Positions 1 through 10,426 of a stretch of DNA of 64,000 nt are shown here, piece by piece; positions within the stretch are counted from its first letter, which is position 1, and the number at the start of each line of letters is the position of its first letter. Below the pieces are notes generated by a model. The model did no database searches. It worked only from the letters and a program-made list of their open reading frames with translations, and was not told the origin of the DNA. A program made the position numbers and the translations under genes. This DNA comes from Ferrovibrio sp965278975 (GTDB lineage Bacteria > Pseudomonadota > Alphaproteobacteria > Ferrovibrionales > Ferrovibrionaceae). Where the stretch lies: positions 4,464,001 through 4,528,000 of the forward strand of contig NZ_OZ257126.1 in assembly GCF_965278975.1 (NCBI RefSeq), in the 5' to 3' direction.

Positions 1-1
1 G

Positions 2-712
2 TTCGCCGCCATCCCGGCGTTTCTGGTGAAACAGCCCGGCGCGCCGCGCCTGCAGGAACTGATCCGCCGCGAAGCCTATGACCAGGGCTGCAACGATTGC
101 CGCTCATGGATTTCATACGGGCCGATGGGCAGCGATGCCGATATCATGGCGCCCGATCCGGCGCAGCGCCTGGACAGCAGCACCAGCAGCGTCACCGTCG
201 GCCTGATGCTGACCCTGGATGGCGCCTTCGGCCATGCCATCCGCAGCTACAGTCTCGGCCCCGCCCCTGCCGCGCTGCTGGCGGCGCATGACGCGCTGCT
301 CGCCGCCGGCGACCGGCTGTTTCAGGGCCTGCGGCCCGCCTATGCAGGGTCCGGCAATGCAGGGTCCGGCCCGAACGCGGCCCAGCACATCGCCACGCTG
401 GGGGCCGAGGCCCGCGCCGAGCTGGCGGCGCGCGGCTATCCTCAAGGGTTTGCCTTCCGGCTCGGCCATGCGCTGGGCTATGCCTACGAAGACCCGCCGC
501 TCTCCGCCCTGTTCCAGCAGCCTTTCGACCGCACCAGCAACCATGCGGTTGCCGCCGCGCCGGAAACCCTGGTGGCGCCGAGCCTGTTCGAGCTGCATCC
601 CAGCCTGCAATTGCCCGGCCTCGGCCTGATCGCCCAGGGCGACATGCTGCTGGTGGAGCCGGAGGCCAACCGCTGGGCGCTCAAGACCCCACGCGCCATC
701 ATTCCGGTGTGA
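2..712 (+). CDS. M24-family (Xaa-Pro aminopeptidase-like) protein, 3' part
   Basis: The reading frame is open from the left window edge, so the true start lies outside; about 236 codons are visible. The C-terminal half resembles the pita-bread fold of M24 metallopeptidases and creatinases: a GHALGYAYEDPP segment where the family has its GHG(I/L)G histidine region, then FELHPSLQLPGLG and a GDMLLVEPE segment near the end. The usual set of metal ligands is not clearly complete, so this may be a non-catalytic or divergent member. A 15-bp tandem duplication adds a repeated AGSG to a surface-like stretch. The family call is moderate; the substrate is unknown. Confidence 0.6.
   Translation, partial: FAAIPAFLVKQPGAPRLQELIRREAYDQGCNDCRSWISYGPMGSDADIMAPDPAQRLDSSTSSVTVGLMLTLDGAFGHAIRSYSLGPAPAALLAAHDALLAAGDRLFQGLRPAYAGSGNAGSGPNAAQHIATLGAEARAELAARGYPQGFAFRLGHALGYAYEDPPLSALFQQPFDRTSNHAVAAAPETLVAPSLFELHPSLQLPGLGLIAQGDMLLVEPEANRWALKTPRAIIPV
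342..371. repeat. 15-bp tandem duplication inside the M24-family gene
   Basis: Two consecutive copies of atgcagggtccggc(a/c) differ only in the last base. The repeat is in frame and inserts a second AGSG-type peptide, so it does not break the gene. Confidence 0.8.
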
Positions 713-893
713 AACAGCCGAAATCAGCGTGAAACGGCGAAATGTTCCCGGAGTGTTTCACGTGAAACACCGGTAGTGTCTCAGTTTGAAATGGGAAAGA
801 AGTCAGGGCAGTTTTGCATCCGTAGGTAGATAATCCGCTTTCGGACTATTTGTATGAGTGGTTAACTTTCTCAGCTTTTTGAGGGAGTGATTC

Positions 894-1724
894 GTGACGA
901 ACCAACTTTCTTTAGACTTCGTGGATCACGTCCATGGGGGTGAAGTCATCCGTCAGCGGGCGAGCGACGGCTATGTGAATGCTACGGCAATGTGTAAAGC
1001 CGCCGGTCGCGAATGGCGTAGATACGCCGAACTTAAAACCACCAGCGAATTTATTGATGCTCTGGCGCTGGATGCCGGGATTCCCGGCGCCCAGCTTTTC
1101 CACACGACCTACGGCACCCCCGGCGGGGATGCCAGAAATCAGGGAACGTGGGTCCATCCTCAGATTGCGATCCACTTAGCCCAATGGCTTTCTCCACAAT
1201 TCGCAGTGAAGGTCACTCAGTGGGTGTTTGAGTGGATGTCGGGGATGGGTTCCCCGATGGCCACCCGACGCGCTAGCTACGATTTTATGAAACGGTATCA
1301 CCTGAATGCTGATCGGGTTGATCACGGATACTTTTCCATCATCGGAGAATTATACGTCCGCATTCATGGCGAGTTAGAACACCTCGGATATGTGCTACCA
1401 GAGCGCGCACCGGATGGCAAAATCCTGCGGCCTGACATCAGTGTCGGGCAATCCTTCCCCAAGTGGCTGGAAGAGAAATATCCGGGCATGTCTGAGAAGC
1501 GGAAAAAATATGGACACGTTCTGCCTGACGGCATGATTGTCGAGGCATGGCAGTATCACAACTCCGTTTGGCCTCAGTTCGTGGAATTTATGAAAACTGC
1601 ATGGCTACCGCAGCGAGCCATAACTTATTTCAAAGAGCGTGATCCAGAAGCCATTCCGTTCATTGAACAGGTAGTTGCGAAATTGCCTGCCCCTGAGAAT
1701 TACCCCGCATTGCCTCCGTCTTAA
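894..1724 (+). CDS. KilA-N domain protein
   Basis: The 276-residue product has an N-terminal KilA-N domain, roughly residues 12-110. The family pattern is seen in RASDGYVNATAMCKAAG and in GTWVHPQIAIHLAQWLSPQF. KilA-N domains are found in phage and other mobile-element proteins and are thought to bind DNA. The C-terminal 160 residues have no recognised domain. The start is GTG, supported by GAGGGAG at 881-887. Base composition is lower in GC than the flanking genes. The stop codon (1722-1724) overlaps the stop of the convergent transposase fragment, which suggests the gene travelled with that element. Its function is not known. Confidence 0.8.
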   Translation: MTNQLSLDFVDHVHGGEVIRQRASDGYVNATAMCKAAGREWRRYAELKTTSEFIDALALDAGIPGAQLFHTTYGTPGGDARNQGTWVHPQIAIHLAQWLSPQFAVKVTQWVFEWMSGMGSPMATRRASYDFMKRYHLNADRVDHGYFSIIGELYVRIHGELEHLGYVLPERAPDGKILRPDISVGQSFPKWLEEKYPGMSEKRKKYGHVLPDGMIVEAWQYHNSVWPQFVEFMKTAWLPQRAITYFKERDPEAIPFIEQVVAKLPAPENYPALPPS

Positions 1725-2056
1725 TCCGCCAGCGCCGCGATTTCTTCCAGCGACCACACATGATCGGCAACACCGGCCTGCATCGCCGGGGTGACGCGCA
1801 GGGTCTTATGGATGCGGCCAAAGTTGTAATACATGAAATGCAGCGAGACGGCCAAAGCGTGGTTCTCGACCTTCTTTGAAAACGCATTGGTCAGGCGAGT
1901 AGACCGGCGCATGGACATACGCATGGTCAGGTTCTGCCGTTCAACATGGCTGGTGCTGATATGCGCGATAGAGGGGTTGCCCTCAATCACGTCCTTGCGG
2001 GCGCCAGTGCAGGTAGCCGGGCTGTAGCGGCGCTGGCCTTCCACGGTCTGGCTGTA
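1721..2056 (-). pseudogene. IS1-family transposase, C-terminal remnant
   Basis: About 111 codons match the C-terminal part of IS1-type transposases of alphaproteobacteria. Diagnostic segments are YSPATCTGARK, STSHVERQNLTMRM, RLTNAFSKKVENHA and FGRIHKTLRVTPAM, ending in WSLEEIAALAD. The N-terminal zinc-finger/HTH part and the first catalytic acidic residues are missing. Upstream of about 2056 the frame continues only as the antisense of the ZIP transporter gene. The fragment cannot encode an active transposase. Its stop shares TTAA with the KilA-N stop. Confidence 0.85.
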
Positions 2057-2119
2057 CCGCCTCACCCCAGCCCGGCCCCTTGACGGAAGCGGGGCACGGA
2101 GGCCATACCGGCATGGCCT

Positions 2120-2935
2120 ATGGATATAGTTGCAACCTTCGCAGCCCCGCTCGCCGCCCTGCCGCCCTTCTGGGCCGGCCTGGGCGCCAGCGTGTTTGCC
2201 GGCGTGGTGATGACCGGCCTGGGCGCCGCCCCGGTGTTTTTCATCAACCGCATCCGCCCCAGCGTGCAGAATGCCATGCTGGCCTTTGCCGCCGGCGTCA
2301 TGCTGGCCGCCACCTTCTTCTCGCTGCTGCTGCCGGCCCTGGATGCCGCCGAGATCGGCCTGGGCAGCCGGCCAGGTGCTGCCGGCGGCGTGATCGCCGC
2401 CCTGCTGACCGGCGCGCTGCTGATGCATCTGGCCCATGGCCTGGTGCCGCATGAGCATTTCCAGAAGGGCCGCGAGAATGCCGATGCCTCGCGCCTGAGC
2501 CGCATCTGGCTGTTCGTTGCCGCCATCGCCATCCACAATTTCCCCGAAGGACTGGCTGTCGGCCTGGCGGCGGCAAGCAACGATCCGGTGGCCGGCGTCG
2601 GCGTCATGCTCGGCATCGGCCTGCAGAACATGCCCGAAGGCCTGGCCGTGGCCATCGCGCTGCGCGGCGAGGGCTACAGCCGGGGCCGCAGCTTCCTGGT
2701 GGCTTTCTTAAGCGGCGTGGTCGAACCGTTCGGCGGCCTGGTCGGCGCCGGGGCCATCGTGATGTCAGCCGCCCTGCTGCCCTGGGCGCTGGCGTTTGCC
2801 GCCGGCGCCATGCTGTTCATCATCTCGTCGGAAGTGATCCCGGAAACCCATCGCCACGGCTCCGAACGCGGCGCCACCGCCTCACTGTTCGGCGGCTTCG
2901 TGGTGATGCTGTTCCTGGATGTAACGCTGGGCTGA
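2120..2935 (+). CDS. ZIP-family divalent metal transporter
   Basis: This 271-residue integral membrane protein belongs to the ZIP family, which imports Zn2+, Fe2+ or related ions across the inner membrane. The two family metal-binding motifs are intact: HNFPEG at residues 139-144 and QNMPEG at 169-174. A further EVIPE occurs in a later helix, and a histidine-rich loop (HLAHGLVPHEH) lies near residues 103-112. About eight hydrophobic segments are visible, and the length is normal for the GufA/ZupT type. It stands alone, and the metal cannot be told from sequence. Its last codons are part of a 16-bp tandem duplication. Confidence 0.88.
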   Translation: MDIVATFAAPLAALPPFWAGLGASVFAGVVMTGLGAAPVFFINRIRPSVQNAMLAFAAGVMLAATFFSLLLPALDAAEIGLGSRPGAAGGVIAALLTGALLMHLAHGLVPHEHFQKGRENADASRLSRIWLFVAAIAIHNFPEGLAVGLAAASNDPVAGVGVMLGIGLQNMPEGLAVAIALRGEGYSRGRSFLVAFLSGVVEPFGGLVGAGAIVMSAALLPWALAFAAGAMLFIISSEVIPETHRHGSERGATASLFGGFVVMLFLDVTLG

Positions 2936-2950
2936 TGTAACCCTGGGCTG
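2919..2950. repeat. 16-bp tandem duplication across the ZIP gene stop codon
   Basis: The unit gatgtaac(g/c)ctgggct occurs twice in a row. The first copy contains the last codons and the stop begins at its junction with the second copy, so the second copy is untranslated. Confidence 0.8.
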
Positions 2951-2957
2951 ACAAGTC

Positions 2958-3905
2958 TTAGCTTGTCTGGGGCGGTGCGCGGTTGGCACGCCATTCCGCC
3001 AGCAGGATGCCGCCCAGCACCAGCACCAGCGACACCACATGATACAGCGCCAGCGTCTCGCCCAGGATCAGCATGGCGAAGCCGGCGCCGAACAGCGGCA
3101 CCAGGTTGGAGAACAGGCCGGCGCGGCCGGCGCCGATCAGTTCCACGGCGCGGATGAAGAATATCTGCGACAGCAGCGACGGGAAAATCGCCACATAGAT
3201 CAGCAGCAGCCAGCCCTTGGTGCTGGGCCAGAAGAATTCACCCGTCGCGATCTCCATTCCCAGCGGAATGAAGGACGAGACCAGCGCCGCCGGGGTCATC
3301 GCCGCGAAGAATACCAGGCTGGGCACCAGCGGCCGCTTGCGCAGCAGCACCGAATAGCCGGAATAGAGAATGGCGGCGATCAGGATCAGCAGGTCGCCAT
3401 GGTTGATGCTGAGATCCAGCAGATGCTGCACATCGCCCTTGGCGCCGGTAAGGATCACGCCGGCCATCGATACCAGCATGCCGATCCATTGCAGCGCCGT
3501 GACACGCTGGCCGAAGAAAGCCAGGGCGAAGATGAAGATCAGCGCCGGCATGGCGCCGTTGATGATGCTGATATTGATCGCGGTGGTGCTGTGCGCCGAC
3601 CAGTAGAGCAGGATGTTGTAGCTGGTATAGCCCAGCGCACCCATCAGGGCGAGATAGACCATGCGCGGCTTCAGCACCGGCCAGTATTGCCGCAGGCCGG
3701 CGCTGCTGAAACCGAGCATGATGCCGGCAACGATGAACCAGCGCAGGAAGGTGAGCGAGGCCGGCGAGATTTCACCCACCGCCAGGCGGCTCACCGCCGC
3801 ATGGCCGGCCCACATCATCATGGTGAGGGTGAGCAGCAGGTAAGCGTTGCCGTAGAAACGCCCGAACAGGCTGGTAGTTTCAGCGGAAGCAGGGGACGGG
3901 GCCAT
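2958..3905 (-). CDS. EamA-family (DMT superfamily) transporter
   Basis: The 315-residue product has about ten hydrophobic helices arranged as two EamA repeats, the usual form of drug/metabolite transporters such as RhaT- or YdcZ-type exporters. Typical features are an early WAGHAAVSRLAVGEISPASLTFLRW segment in helices 1-2 and a LVPLFGAGFAMLILGETLALYHVVS segment in the second repeat. It is convergent with the ZIP gene, with a 22-bp gap, and divergent from alanine racemase. The substrate is not predictable; amino acids or small metabolites are common for the family. Confidence 0.85.
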   Translation of the reverse strand: MAPSPASAETTSLFGRFYGNAYLLLTLTMMMWAGHAAVSRLAVGEISPASLTFLRWFIVAGIMLGFSSAGLRQYWPVLKPRMVYLALMGALGYTSYNILLYWSAHSTTAINISIINGAMPALIFIFALAFFGQRVTALQWIGMLVSMAGVILTGAKGDVQHLLDLSINHGDLLILIAAILYSGYSVLLRKRPLVPSLVFFAAMTPAALVSSFIPLGMEIATGEFFWPSTKGWLLLIYVAIFPSLLSQIFFIRAVELIGAGRAGLFSNLVPLFGAGFAMLILGETLALYHVVSLVLVLGGILLAEWRANRAPPQTS

Positions 3906-4072
3906 GAAACCTCGGACTGGATACAGCCTGGTGCTGCATGAAAGACTGGATCAACGCATGTTCTGGCAGCCATCTTCCGTGGCCGGCCCCCGATGCGGCC
4001 AGTCTGCCCTGCCCGCCCTGCGGGGGCAAGCTAGGCCTGTCGCTTTTCTGGCGCTTAAGCTAAACACAGGCC

Positions 4073-5218
4073 ATGAACAGCATTTCCGGCGACAAGATTT
4101 TCGGCGATCGGGGAATTCTGACCATCGACCTCGCGGCGCTGGTCGCCAACTGGCGCTATCTGGCCGCTCAGGCACCGGATGCCGAATGTGGCGCGGTGGT
4201 GAAAGCCGATGGCTATGGCCTGGGCGCGGCCGAGGTAAGCGCTGCCCTGTTCGAAGCCGGCTGCCGGCGCTTCTTCGTCGCCCATATGGAAGAAGCCATC
4301 AGGCTGCGCCAGGCACTTCCCAGGGAGAACTTCCCCAGGGCCATAATCCACTGCCTGCATGGTATTCCCGCCGGGGCCGAGACCGATTGCCTGATCGCCG
4401 GCATCGTGCCGGTGCTGTCCACCCCGGAGCAGATCGCGCGCTGGCGCGGTGCCGCCAAGGCCGCCGGTCGCGCCCTGCCCGCCGCGCTCCAGGCCGATAC
4501 CGGCATGAACCGCCTGGGGCTGCAGCCCAGGGAAGTCGATGCCCTGCTGGCTGATCCTTCGGCCCTGGACGGCATCGCGGTGGATTTCGTGATGAGCCAC
4601 CTGGCCTGTGCCGACGAGCCGGAGCATCCGCTGAACCAGGCGCAGCGGCAGCGTTTCGATGCCCTGCGCCAGCGTTTTCCCGGCCTGAAAGGCAGCTTCG
4701 CCAATTCCGCCGGCATCTTCCTGGGCCCCGCCTACCATAACGATATCCTGCGCCCCGGGATCGCGCTTTATGGTGCGAGTCCGGCGCCCGGAATCAGCAT
4801 GCGGGAAGTGGTGCGGCTGGAGGCCGCGATCCTCCAGGTACGCGACATTGACTTCCCCGAAACGGTTGGCTACGGTGCCGCGTATCGCGTTGAAAAACCG
4901 AGCCGAATTGCCACCCTGGCGGTGGGTTACGCGGACGGTTTTCTCCGCTCTCTCTCCAACCGTGGCTTTGCCGCGCTCAAGGGAACAGGACCGGATGGGC
5001 AAGCGGGCGAAGTGCGGGTGCCGCTGGTCGGCCGGGTCTCCATGGACATGATCACGCTGGACGTTTCCACCCTGCCGCCGGAGCATTGCCGCCCAGGCAT
5101 GCGCGCCACGCTGATCGGCGGCGCCGTGCCGCTGGATGAGCAGGCGGCGCTGGCCGGCACCATCGCCTATGAATTGCTGACCGATCTCGGCAAGCGTTAC
5201 GCACGGGTCTACCGATGA
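4073..5218 (+). CDS. alr: Alanine racemase
   Basis: The 381-residue enzyme interconverts L- and D-alanine for peptidoglycan and uses pyridoxal phosphate. The PLP lysine is K44 in VVKADGYGLG. The second catalytic base region is GYGAAYRV, and the C-terminal domain carries the substrate-loop motif GRVSMDM. Length is normal. The stop overlaps the start of the next gene (ATGA at 5215-5218), so alr appears translationally coupled to the MlaE-like permease. The start at 4073 fits the family N-terminus (ILTIDLAALVANWRYL follows). Confidence 0.95.
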   Translation: MNSISGDKIFGDRGILTIDLAALVANWRYLAAQAPDAECGAVVKADGYGLGAAEVSAALFEAGCRRFFVAHMEEAIRLRQALPRENFPRAIIHCLHGIPAGAETDCLIAGIVPVLSTPEQIARWRGAAKAAGRALPAALQADTGMNRLGLQPREVDALLADPSALDGIAVDFVMSHLACADEPEHPLNQAQRQRFDALRQRFPGLKGSFANSAGIFLGPAYHNDILRPGIALYGASPAPGISMREVVRLEAAILQVRDIDFPETVGYGAAYRVEKPSRIATLAVGYADGFLRSLSNRGFAALKGTGPDGQAGEVRVPLVGRVSMDMITLDVSTLPPEHCRPGMRATLIGGAVPLDEQAALAGTIAYELLTDLGKRYARVYR

Positions 5219-5991
5219 ACCCGCTTGCCGCCGTCGGCCGCATCTTCCTCAATTTCCTGGCCTCGATCGGGCGCCTGGCGATGTTCGCCGGCACCGGCCT
5301 GCGCCATTGCGTCACCCCGCCCTTCTATGGCCGGCTGATCTTCCGCCAGATGATGGTGATCGGCTATTACTCGCTGCCCGTGGTCGGCCTCACCGCGCTG
5401 TTCACCGGCATGGTGCTGGCGCTGCAGATCTATATCGGCTCCTCGCGCTTCAATGCCGAGAGCGCCGTCGCCACCATCGTGGTGATCGGCATCACCCGCG
5501 AACTCGGCCCCGTGCTTGGCGGCCTGATGGTGGCGGGCCGCGTTGCCTCCGCCATGGCTGCCGAAATCGGCACCATGCGCGTGACCGAGCAGATCGACGC
5601 GCTGACCACGCTGTCCACCAACCCGTTCAAGTATCTGGTGGCGCCGCGCCTCTATGCCGGCATCATCACGCTGCCGATCCTGGTACTGGTGGCCGATATC
5701 ATCGGCGTGATGGGCGGCTATGTCGTCGGCACGCAGAAGCTCGGCTTCAACCAGGGCACCTACCTGAAGAACACCTTCGACTTCCTGGAAACGCTGGACG
5801 TGGTGTCGGGCCTGGTGAAGGCGGGCGTGTTCGGCTTCATCATCGCGCTGATGGGCTGCTATCACGGCTTCAACTCCAAGGGCGGCGCCCAGGGTGTCGG
5901 CCGCGCCACCACGGATGCCGTGGTTTCCGCCTCGATCCTGATCCTGGTGGCGAACTACTTCGTCACCGAACTGTTCTTCGCCACCAAATGA
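5215..5991 (+). CDS. mlaE: MlaE-family ABC transporter permease
   Basis: This 258-residue inner-membrane permease is of the MlaE/YrbE type and works in retrograde phospholipid traffic that maintains outer-membrane asymmetry. The family signature is visible: GLTALFTGMVLALQIY near residue 60, ELGPVLGGLMVAGRVASAMAAEIGTMRVTEQIDAL in the middle, and a C-terminal GVGRATTDAVV. It overlaps alr by four bases and the ATPase gene by four bases. MlaD and MlaC partners are not in this window. The name follows family membership; a mce-type substrate is possible. Confidence 0.9.
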   Translation: MNPLAAVGRIFLNFLASIGRLAMFAGTGLRHCVTPPFYGRLIFRQMMVIGYYSLPVVGLTALFTGMVLALQIYIGSSRFNAESAVATIVVIGITRELGPVLGGLMVAGRVASAMAAEIGTMRVTEQIDALTTLSTNPFKYLVAPRLYAGIITLPILVLVADIIGVMGGYVVGTQKLGFNQGTYLKNTFDFLETLDVVSGLVKAGVFGFIIALMGCYHGFNSKGGAQGVGRATTDAVVSASILILVANYFVTELFFATK

Positions 5992-6760
5992 CCGAGCTGA
6001 AACTCTCCCTCAAGGATGTGAAGAAGCGCTTCGGGCCGAAGACGGTGCTCGATGGCCTGTCGCTGGATGTGCGCAAGGGCGAATCCGTGGTGGTGATCGG
6101 CGGCTCCGGCACCGGCAAGTCGGTAATGCTGAAATGCGTGCTCGGCCTGATCCGGCCGGACTCTGGCAGCATCATGATCGATGGCCAGGAAGCCATGAAG
6201 TTCAGTGCCGACGAGCGCGAGGAAGCGCTGCGCAAATTCGGCATGCTGTTCCAGGGTTCGGCGCTCTTCGACAGCCTGAAAGTGTGGGAGAACGTGGCTT
6301 TCGGCCTGATCCAGGGCCGCAAGATGGAACGCACCAAGGCGAAGCAGATCGCGCTGGAAAAGCTGGCCCAGGTTGGCCTCACGCCGGATGTCGGCGAACT
6401 CTCGCCATCAGAACTCTCCGGCGGCATGCAGAAGCGCGTGGCCCTCGCCCGCGCCATCGCCGCCGAGCCGGAAATCATCTTCTTCGACGAACCGACCACC
6501 GGCCTTGATCCGATCATGGCCGATGTGATCAACGACCTGATCGTCGCCTGCGCCAAGAAACTCGGCGCCTCCACGCTTTCCATCACCCATGACATGGCCT
6601 CGGCACGCAAGATCGCCGACCGCATCGCCATGATCTACAAGGGCCGCATCATCTGGCAGGGGCCGGTGAGCGAGATCGACAATTCGGGCAATGCCTATGT
6701 CGATCAGTTCATCCATGGCCGCGCCGAAGGCCCGATCAAGATGGACGTGCTGAAACCCTG

Positions 6761-6761
<1 letters not shown>
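5988..6761 (+). CDS. mlaF: MlaF-type ABC transporter ATP-binding protein
   Basis: The 257-residue ATPase partners the upstream MlaE permease. Walker A is GGSGTGKS (residues 38-45), the signature is LSGGMQKR, Walker B is IIFFDEPTTGLD, and the H-loop is SITHDMASA. LSGGM rather than LSGGQ and the GGSGTGKSV loop are typical of Mla-type ATPases. The frame is open further upstream, but the ATG at 5988 overlaps the permease stop (ATGA) and begins the normal family N-terminus. It ends with TGATG, sharing one base with radA. Confidence 0.92.
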
Positions 6762-8209
<1,448 letters not shown>

Positions 8210-8216
8210 GAGGCTG

Positions 8217-8903
8217 ATGGACAAGCTGCCGATCAACCCGGTGGACCTCGGCGTTTTCGCCATTCTGCTGGTTTCGGCCCTGCTGGCGCTGTTCCGGGGC
8301 TTTGTCGGGCTGGTGCTGTCCACTGCCGGCTGGATCGCCGCGGTAATCGCCACCTGGTATTTCTTCCCGCCCGCCGAGGCCTTTGCGCGGCAGTATATCC
8401 AGTCCGGCCTGCTGGCCGGGATTGCCGCCGGCGCGGGAATTTTCCTCCCCACCCTTATCTTTTGCTCGATACTGACCCATCTCATCGCCGAGCGGGTCCG
8501 AAGCTCGGCGATCAGCGCCATAGACCGCTCGCTGGGCTTCCTGCTGGGTTTGGCCCGGGGCGCGCTGATCGTGATCGTGGCCTTCTGGGTCCTGGATAAG
8601 TTCGTGATGAAACCCAATGCCGAGCCGGGCTGGTACACCGAGTCGCGTACCCGGCCCCTGGCTACCCAAGCCTATACCTGGCTGTATGACCGGGTGATTG
8701 AGCAACTTACCGGCAGCCGGAGTGCCGGTGCGGCCAGCCCCGCCGCACCTGCCAGCCCGGCGCCGGGGAGTGGCGGCCGTCCAACGCCGGTGCCGAATCG
8801 CACGCCGATCGGCAGCGGCGCTGACTCCAGCCGCGATTCCGGCTATAAGACCGAGGAACGCCGGGGCATCGAGAGCCTAATCCGCACGCAGGACAAGCCA
8901 TGA
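8217..8903 (+). CDS. cvpA: CvpA-family membrane protein
   Basis: The 228-residue protein has about four N-terminal hydrophobic helices with the CvpA pattern (NPVDLGVFAILLVSALLALFRGF, then SLGFLLGLARGALIV). A proline-, serine- and glycine-rich cytoplasmic tail of about 70 residues follows. CvpA proteins are linked to envelope stress and colicin V export and are commonly found just before purF, as here. The ATG at 8217 follows GAGTGAGAGG after the radA stop. An upstream in-frame ATG would overlap radA and was not used. Confidence 0.88.
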   Translation: MDKLPINPVDLGVFAILLVSALLALFRGFVGLVLSTAGWIAAVIATWYFFPPAEAFARQYIQSGLLAGIAAGAGIFLPTLIFCSILTHLIAERVRSSAISAIDRSLGFLLGLARGALIVIVAFWVLDKFVMKPNAEPGWYTESRTRPLATQAYTWLYDRVIEQLTGSRSAGAASPAAPASPAPGSGGRPTPVPNRTPIGSGADSSRDSGYKTEERRGIESLIRTQDKP

Positions 8904-8940
8904 ACCGTCCGTTGGCGCCATGCCATCGGGCGGCGGAGCA

Positions 8941-10407
8941 ATGATGATGCTGCACACCAACCCCTTCGATGACGACAAGCTGCGCGAGGAGTGCGGCATC
9001 TTCGGCATGTATGGCACGCCCGACGCGGCGGCCAATACGGTGCTGGGGCTGCATGCCCTACAGCATCGCGGCCAGGAAGCCGCCGGCATCGTCACCTTCC
9101 ATGAAGGCCGCTTCAACAGCCACCGCGCGCTCGGCCATGTGGCGCCGAACTTCTCGTCGGAGAAGGTGATCCGCGAACTGCCCGGCCTCACCGCCATCGG
9201 CCATGTGCGCTATTCCACCTCGGGCGCCACGCTGCTGCGCAACGTGCAGCCGATCTATGCCGATCTCGAAGGCGGCGGCATCGCCCTGGCGCATAACGGC
9301 AACCTGACCAATGCGCGCCAGATCCGTGACGACCTGGTGGCCAAGGGCTCGATCTTCCAGTCCACCATGGACACCGAGGTGATCACCCATCTGGTGGCAC
9401 TGAGCCGCAAGGGCACCGTGGTCGAACGCATCGTCGATGCGCTGAAGCAGATCGAAGGCGCCTATGCGCTGGTCTGCCTGACGCCGAAGAAGCTGATCGG
9501 CGTGCGCGATCCCTGGGGCGTGCGCCCGCTGGTGCTGGGTACGCTGAAGGGTGCGCCGATCCTGGCGTCTGAGACCTGCGCGCTGGATATCATGGGCGCC
9601 GAGTATGTGCGCGACGTGGAGCCGGGCGAGCTGATCGTGATCGATGCCGATGGCATCCACAGCCACCACCCCTTCCCGCCGGTGAAGCGCCGCTTCTGCA
9701 TCTTCGAATACATCTACTTCGCGCGGCCGGATTCCCAGGTCGAGGGCTTGAGCGTCTATGAATCGCGCAAGCGCATCGGCGCCGAGCTGGCGCGCGAGAA
9801 TCATGTCGATGCCGATGTGGTGATCCCGGTGCCCGATAGCGGCGTGCCGGCAGCCATCGGCTATGCCGCCGAGAGCGGCATCCCGTTCGAGCTGGGCATC
9901 ATCCGCAACCATTATGTCGGCCGCACCTTCATCGAGCCGACCGACCAGATCCGCCATCTCGGCGTCAAGCTGAAGCACAATGCCAACCGCGCCTATATCC
10001 AGGGCAAGCGCGTGATCCTGGTGGACGATTCCATCGTGCGCGGCACCACCTCCACCAAGATCGTGGAAATGGTGCGCGAGGCCGGCGCCAAGGAAGTGCA
10101 TATGCGCATCGCCTCGCCGCCGACGACGCATAGCTGCTTCTACGGTGTCGATACGCCGGAACGCTCCAAGCTGCTGGCCGCGACTCATTCGGTCGAGGAG
10201 ATGACCAAGTTCATCAAGGCCGACAGCCTCGCCTTCCTGACCATGGATGGCCTCTACCGCGCCATGGGCCGCAAGGGCCGCGAGCCGGGCAATCCGGCTT
10301 ATTGCGATGCCTGCTTCTCCGGCGACTACCCCATCGGCCTCACCGATGAAGCAGATCGCAACGCGCGCGGCCCGCGCCAGCTCACCCTGTTGGCCGAGAC
10401 CGGCTGA
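8941..10407 (+). CDS. purF: Amidophosphoribosyltransferase
   Basis: PurF performs the first committed step of purine synthesis, moving an amide from glutamine to PRPP. The catalytic N-terminal cysteine of the mature enzyme is in EECGIFGMYG, exposed after removal of a short propeptide. The PRPP-binding motif is VILVDDSIVRGTTS. Cysteines in FCIFEY, HSCFYG and CDACFSG match the ligands of the iron-sulfur form of the enzyme. Three consecutive ATG codons (8941, 8944, 8947) follow GGAG at 8935-8938. Spacing favours 8947 or 8944, and an ATG at 8920 is also in frame. Confidence 0.96.
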   Translation: MMMLHTNPFDDDKLREECGIFGMYGTPDAAANTVLGLHALQHRGQEAAGIVTFHEGRFNSHRALGHVAPNFSSEKVIRELPGLTAIGHVRYSTSGATLLRNVQPIYADLEGGGIALAHNGNLTNARQIRDDLVAKGSIFQSTMDTEVITHLVALSRKGTVVERIVDALKQIEGAYALVCLTPKKLIGVRDPWGVRPLVLGTLKGAPILASETCALDIMGAEYVRDVEPGELIVIDADGIHSHHPFPPVKRRFCIFEYIYFARPDSQVEGLSVYESRKRIGAELARENHVDADVVIPVPDSGVPAAIGYAAESGIPFELGIIRNHYVGRTFIEPTDQIRHLGVKLKHNANRAYIQGKRVILVDDSIVRGTTSTKIVEMVREAGAKEVHMRIASPPTTHSCFYGVDTPERSKLLAATHSVEEMTKFIKADSLAFLTMDGLYRAMGRKGREPGNPAYCDACFSGDYPIGLTDEADRNARGPRQLTLLAETG

Positions 10408-10426
10408 TCGCTGAAAGTTAAACATA

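Larger units (their letters stand above)
772..2056. mobile_element. Decayed IS1-like element with a KilA-N passenger gene
   Basis: The left boundary begins GGTAGTGTCTCAGTTTGAAA, which resembles the GGTAATGACTCCAACTT-type ends of IS1-family elements. At the other side a minus-strand fragment of an IS1-type transposase stops abruptly near 2056 and GC-rich host sequence takes over. No matching right terminal repeat was found between 2056 and 2120, so the right end appears deleted. The interior is clearly less GC-rich than its neighbours, consistent with transfer. The KilA-N gene lies between the left end and the transposase, and the two stop codons overlap. The element boundaries are inferred. 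Confidence 0.5.

Noticed and set aside
2057..2119. Right terminal repeat of the IS1-like element
   Set aside because: No sequence resembling the inverse of the left end was found before the ZIP gene. The right end appears to be lost.
2062..2655. Minus-strand frames opposite the ZIP transporter as upstream transposase sequence
   Set aside because: They are antisense to an intact ZIP gene with both metal motifs. Transposase similarity stops near 2056.
5307..5987. N-terminal extension of the mlaF frame
   Set aside because: It overlaps the whole mlaE gene in another frame. The ATG at 5988 overlapping the mlaE stop gives the correct family length.
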